35,093 nt of DNA from an uncultured Caulobacterales bacterium (lineage in GTDB: Bacteria > Pseudomonadota > Alphaproteobacteria > Caulobacterales > Caulobacteraceae). The position numbers and the translations under genes were made by a program. Below are positions 32,736 to 35,093 of this stretch, in pieces; within the stretch, counting starts at the first letter, position 1; each line of letters opens with the position of its first letter. The stretch covers positions 1-35,093 of the forward strand of contig CAIMFV010000050.1 in NCBI GenBank assembly GCA_903840435.1. The letters run 5' to 3'. Below the pieces are notes generated by a model, which was not told the origin of the DNA, made no database searches, and saw only the letters and a list, made by a program, of their open reading frames with translations.

Positions 32736-33751
32736 GGTGAGGTTCCTTCGATCAAGGTCTGAGAGCGGGCGGGGCTCCAAGGTGTGCGCCCTTTAAGAAC
32801 GCCCGACGACGCAACCATGTCGACGACTGCGTCCTCTTGCTTATAGGCCATCAGGTGGACGCCATGGACGCCTTTTAGCGTGGCGACTTCCTGCATGATT
32901 TCGACGCAGAGCTTGCGACCTTCCGCTTTAGGTTTCTCGGCCCCTGCCAATCTGCGGATAATGGCGTCGGGAATGTGCACGCCGGGGACGGCTTTGCGAA
33001 TCCATTCGGCGGATTTGGCGGACGCGAGTGGGCCGACGCCGACCAGAATAAACACCTTCTCCAACAGGCCAAGATCTTCGGCACGGGTCAAAAAGGTCTT
33101 TAGCCGAGGCACATCATAACAATATTGGGTCTGAATGAATTGGGCCCCTGCCGCGATCTTCTGCGCCAGTCGCCAGGGTTGCCAGTCGAGCGGATCGGCG
33201 AACGGATTAGCGGCGCCGCCGAGGAAGAGCCGTGGCGGTGAGGTTAAGGGCCTGCCGCTTTCAAACCGGGCTTCGTCGCGCAGGCGTTTGGCGGTGGCGA
33301 GCAAGGTGGTACTGTCAAGGTCGAAGACGGGTTTGGCTTGCGGATGGTCTCCGGCCTGGACGCCGTCGCCGGAGAGGCACAAGAGGTTGCAAACCCCCAT
33401 GGCCGCGCCGCCCAAGATCTCGCCTTGAATGGCGATGCGGTTTCGGTCGCGACACGAGATTTGCAAGACCGGAGAATAGCCGATGCGGGTTAGCAGGGCG
33501 CAAACCGCCACGCTCGACATGTGGCAATTGGCGCCCGACCCATCGGTGGCATTGATGGCGTCAACCGCGCCATCGAACAGCCGCGCTCGGGCATAGACCT
33601 CTTCAGGATCGGCGCTATCGGGTGGGGCGAGCTCGGTGGTGACGGCAAAATGGCCAGCGCGCAACACCCGCTCAAACCGCCCCGCCGAAACATGGCCGGG
33701 CAAAATGGGAAGGGGGAGGCCGGGGTGGGGCTCGTCGGCGAAAACACTCAT
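32732..33751 (-). CDS. metF: methylenetetrahydrofolate reductase (339 aa)
   Basis: A flavoenzyme that interconverts methyl-THF and methylene-THF. In this operon it most likely runs in the oxidative direction, turning the methyl from demethylation into methylene-THF. The MetF barrel is visible: TTELAPPDSADPEEV (about 38), DAINATDGSGANCHMS, LLCLSGDG, and AGAQFIQTQYCYDVPRLKTF (about 200). The start ATG 33751 overlaps the upstream stop as ATGA; a longer frame would lie inside the MetV-like gene. Its partner MTHFR C-terminal protein is encoded just upstream, as in acetogens and related C1 clusters. Confidence 0.9.
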   Translation of the reverse strand: MSVFADEPHPGLPLPILPGHVSAGRFERVLRAGHFAVTTELAPPDSADPEEVYARARLFDGAVDAINATDGSGANCHMSSVAVCALLTRIGYSPVLQISCRDRNRIAIQGEILGGAAMGVCNLLCLSGDGVQAGDHPQAKPVFDLDSTTLLATAKRLRDEARFESGRPLTSPPRLFLGGAANPFADPLDWQPWRLAQKIAAGAQFIQTQYCYDVPRLKTFLTRAEDLGLLEKVFILVGVGPLASAKSAEWIRKAVPGVHIPDAIIRRLAGAEKPKAEGRKLCVEIMQEVATLKGVHGVHLMAYKQEDAVVDMVASSGVLKGRTPWSPARSQTLIEGTSP

Positions 33752-34230
33752 TTGGCGCTTTCGCCCTGCGCCGCACTGTCCTTGGCGTCGCCGCGCTGTT
33801 TGACCACGCGTAACCAAGACGAGCTCCCTTGCAAGCGCCGATCGACGGGCTCGCCGGGGTCGCGGATCGCCGTGCCCTTAGCCATTTGCAATGAGCCCTG
33901 ATAGGCCTCCGCCCAGACGCAGCGCATGTCGGGCTTCACCTCGCAAAAGCCGCCGTCGCGAACTCCGCCACACGGGCCGTTGCGCAGCTGTTTTGGACAG
34001 TTCATCGGACAGGTCATGCCGGTGCGTGAGAGCGCGCAGGCCCCGCACATCTGGCAGTCGAACAAGGCACCCTTGACGAGCTTCTCCACCGCCGCGACCG
34101 GCTTTTCAAGCCGCTGATATCCGATGGCCTTCAGGACTGGGTGGGAGGCGACCAAGGCGCTTTCAAACGCATCATAGACGCGTTCCAACAGGCGGGCGTT
34201 CCGGGTTGACCAGAGGCGAAGCGCGTACAT
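33748..34230 (-). CDS. methylenetetrahydrofolate reductase C-terminal (MetV-like) protein (160 aa)
   Basis: A small Cys-rich protein of the MTHFR C-terminal family (MetV-like), which in acetogens partners MetF and carries iron-sulfur clusters. Eight or more cysteines lie in a cluster: FDCQMCGACALSRTGMTCPM, then NCPKQLRNGPCGGVRDGGFC and MRCVW. ATG 34230, seven bases after the DUF1638 stop, is chosen; the longer frame from 34299 would overlap that gene by 62 bases and has an Arg-rich N-terminus that looks like antisense noise. The redox partner is unknown. Confidence 0.82.
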   Translation of the reverse strand: MYALRLWSTRNARLLERVYDAFESALVASHPVLKAIGYQRLEKPVAAVEKLVKGALFDCQMCGACALSRTGMTCPMNCPKQLRNGPCGGVRDGGFCEVKPDMRCVWAEAYQGSLQMAKGTAIRDPGEPVDRRLQGSSSWLRVVKQRGDAKDSAAQGESAK

Positions 34231-34237
34231 GGCAAGC

Positions 34238-34852
34238 TTAGCTCGTCGGCGCGAGCGCCGCCGGGATTTGGCGACGAATGGCGGTTTCAAGCTCGCCATA
34301 GCCGGTGACTAACATTTCAAACGCCAGTCCCAGACGTTCGGCGGCAGCCTTGGCCTTTTCGATCTTTTCGTCCGACGGCACCTGCGCCAGGTAGAGGACG
34401 CGTTTATAATTGCCAAAATACATCGGCATCAGGTCTGGATGACGATCAAGGCCCAAGCCTTCGATCACCAAGCGCTCGAAATGCTGGACGAGAAAGTCCG
34501 TCAGATAAAAGGTGCAGGCCTCTTCGTCATTGACCCGATCAAACACAGGGGTTGTGGCGAAAAACTCATAGCAATGCGCACCAGCAATGCGCTCCACGCC
34601 GGTCTCGTTCAAAACTTCGTCCAACAGCCCGCCTGTGCCGCAATCGCCGTAGAGGACAAAAATCTTCTCGAAATTATCGCGCTCTTCCTCAATTTTCGCG
34701 CGCATGGCGGCGGGGATCAGGGCCGGGCGGTTGTGCAGCTTGGCCGGTAAGCACTGAATGGTCAGCCCATCCCAACCGCTGGCTTCCATCACCGCGAGGG
34801 TCTCATTTGCCAATGCGCCACAGGCGATCAACAGGACGCCGCGCTTTTCCAT
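34238..34852 (-). CDS. DUF1638 family protein (204 aa)
   Basis: A conserved protein of unknown function belonging to DUF1638. Recognisable segments are VLLIACGALANETLAV at the N-terminus, LPAKLHNRPALIPAAMR (about 35), FVLYGDCGTGGLLDEVL (about 65), RIAGAHCYEFFA (about 88) and MYFGNYKRVLYLAQ (about 145). It is regularly found beside MttB-type methyltransferase clusters, which suggests a role in corrinoid or methyl transfer. The conserved Cys and His residues (CG, GDCG, HCYEF) look like a metal or cofactor site. Start ATG 34852, five bases after the corrinoid gene stop. Confidence 0.85.
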   Translation of the reverse strand: MEKRGVLLIACGALANETLAVMEASGWDGLTIQCLPAKLHNRPALIPAAMRAKIEEERDNFEKIFVLYGDCGTGGLLDEVLNETGVERIAGAHCYEFFATTPVFDRVNDEEACTFYLTDFLVQHFERLVIEGLGLDRHPDLMPMYFGNYKRVLYLAQVPSDEKIEKAKAAAERLGLAFEMLVTGYGELETAIRRQIPAALAPTS

Positions 34853-34857
34853 AGGGC

Positions 34858-35093
34858 TTAGCCTTTTCTCAAGGAGGGGGCTTGTCGGCGTTCGGCGATG
34901 AGGCGTTTTGCGGTTTCAACGGCCATGGCGGCATCGCGGCAATAGGCGTCGGCGCCGACGGCCTCGCCAACGTCCTCATTCAGCGCCGCGCCGCCGACTA
35001 GCACAATATAGTCGTCGCGCAGGCCCTTATCCTTCAGCGTGTCGATCACGACCTTCATATAGGGCATGGTGGTGGTCAAAAGCGCGGAGAGGC
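34858..35093 (-). CDS. corrinoid (B12-binding) protein, C-terminal fragment
   Basis: The C-terminal end of a cobalamin-binding methyl carrier; its 5' end lies beyond the right edge. The visible part has LSALLTTTMPYMKVVIDTLK, VLVGGAALNEDVGEAVGADA, and YCRDAAMAVETAKRL, all typical of the Rossmann-type B12-binding domain, which holds the lower cobalamin ligand and the nucleotide tail (the SALLTTTM and VGGAALN motifs). The His-bearing DxHxxG motif is outside the window. This is the methyl acceptor for the MttB-type enzyme and donor to the folate methyltransferase. It is the first gene of the operon visible here. Confidence 0.9.
   Translation of the reverse strand, partial: LSALLTTTMPYMKVVIDTLKDKGLRDDYIVLVGGAALNEDVGEAVGADAYCRDAAMAVETAKRLIAERRQAPSLRKG

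Overview
The window looks like chromosomal DNA of a GC-rich, aerobic alphaproteobacterium, most like Caulobacterales or a relative. This rests on the many TonB-dependent receptors, TPR-sulfotransferases and TPR-hydroxylases, the signal-peptide and lipobox styles, and a corrinoid C1 operon of the kind known from alphaproteobacteria. I cannot name a genus. No rRNA, tRNA, CRISPR array or prophage was seen.

Left edge (1-3.35 kb): the right end of an IS66-family element abuts a decayed copy of a small locus (tail of a membrane protein gene plus the start of a cupin gene). An AT-richer TonB-dependent receptor gene follows, then a second copy of the same locus with the cupin gene intact. The two copies are direct repeats exactly 2750 bp apart. 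This is the most clearly rearranged part of the window.

3.35-12.3 kb is mostly ordinary chromosome: a ChrA-type transporter, an unrecognised 445-aa protein, a pair of REP-like palindromes, a secreted M19 dipeptidase, a CDP-alcohol phosphatidyltransferase-like membrane protein, a glutathione S-transferase, a LysR regulator translationally coupled to a small TonB-C-like protein, and a hybrid histidine kinase.

12.8-22.95 kb is an accessory-looking island. It centres on a 986-aa TonB-dependent receptor and carries four TPR-fused modifying enzymes: a PF13759-type 2OG-Fe(II) oxygenase, a PAPS-type sulfotransferase, and two tandem aspartyl/asparaginyl beta-hydroxylase-like enzymes. It also has a tiny lipoprotein and a small periplasmic protein. 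The receptor and the tandem hydroxylases are divergent and share a 274-bp control region with a 16-bp perfect palindrome. I consider this the best candidate for an undescribed system: peptide or protein modification (hydroxylation and sulfation) linked to outer-membrane uptake.

23-28.2 kb encodes envelope and secreted proteins: an S1/P1-type nuclease, a protein built of eight 23-residue repeats, a DUF4403 lipoprotein, and two tandem glycine-zipper proteins.

28.26-35.09 kb (minus strand, running off the right edge) is a tightly coupled corrinoid methyl-transfer operon: corrinoid protein, DUF1638, MTHFR C-terminal (MetV-like) protein, MetF, methyl-THF:corrinoid methyltransferase, RACo-like reactivator, and a non-pyrrolysine MttB homologue. 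Together these would take a methyl group from a quaternary amine, pass it through cobalamin to tetrahydrofolate, and oxidise it to methylene-THF.
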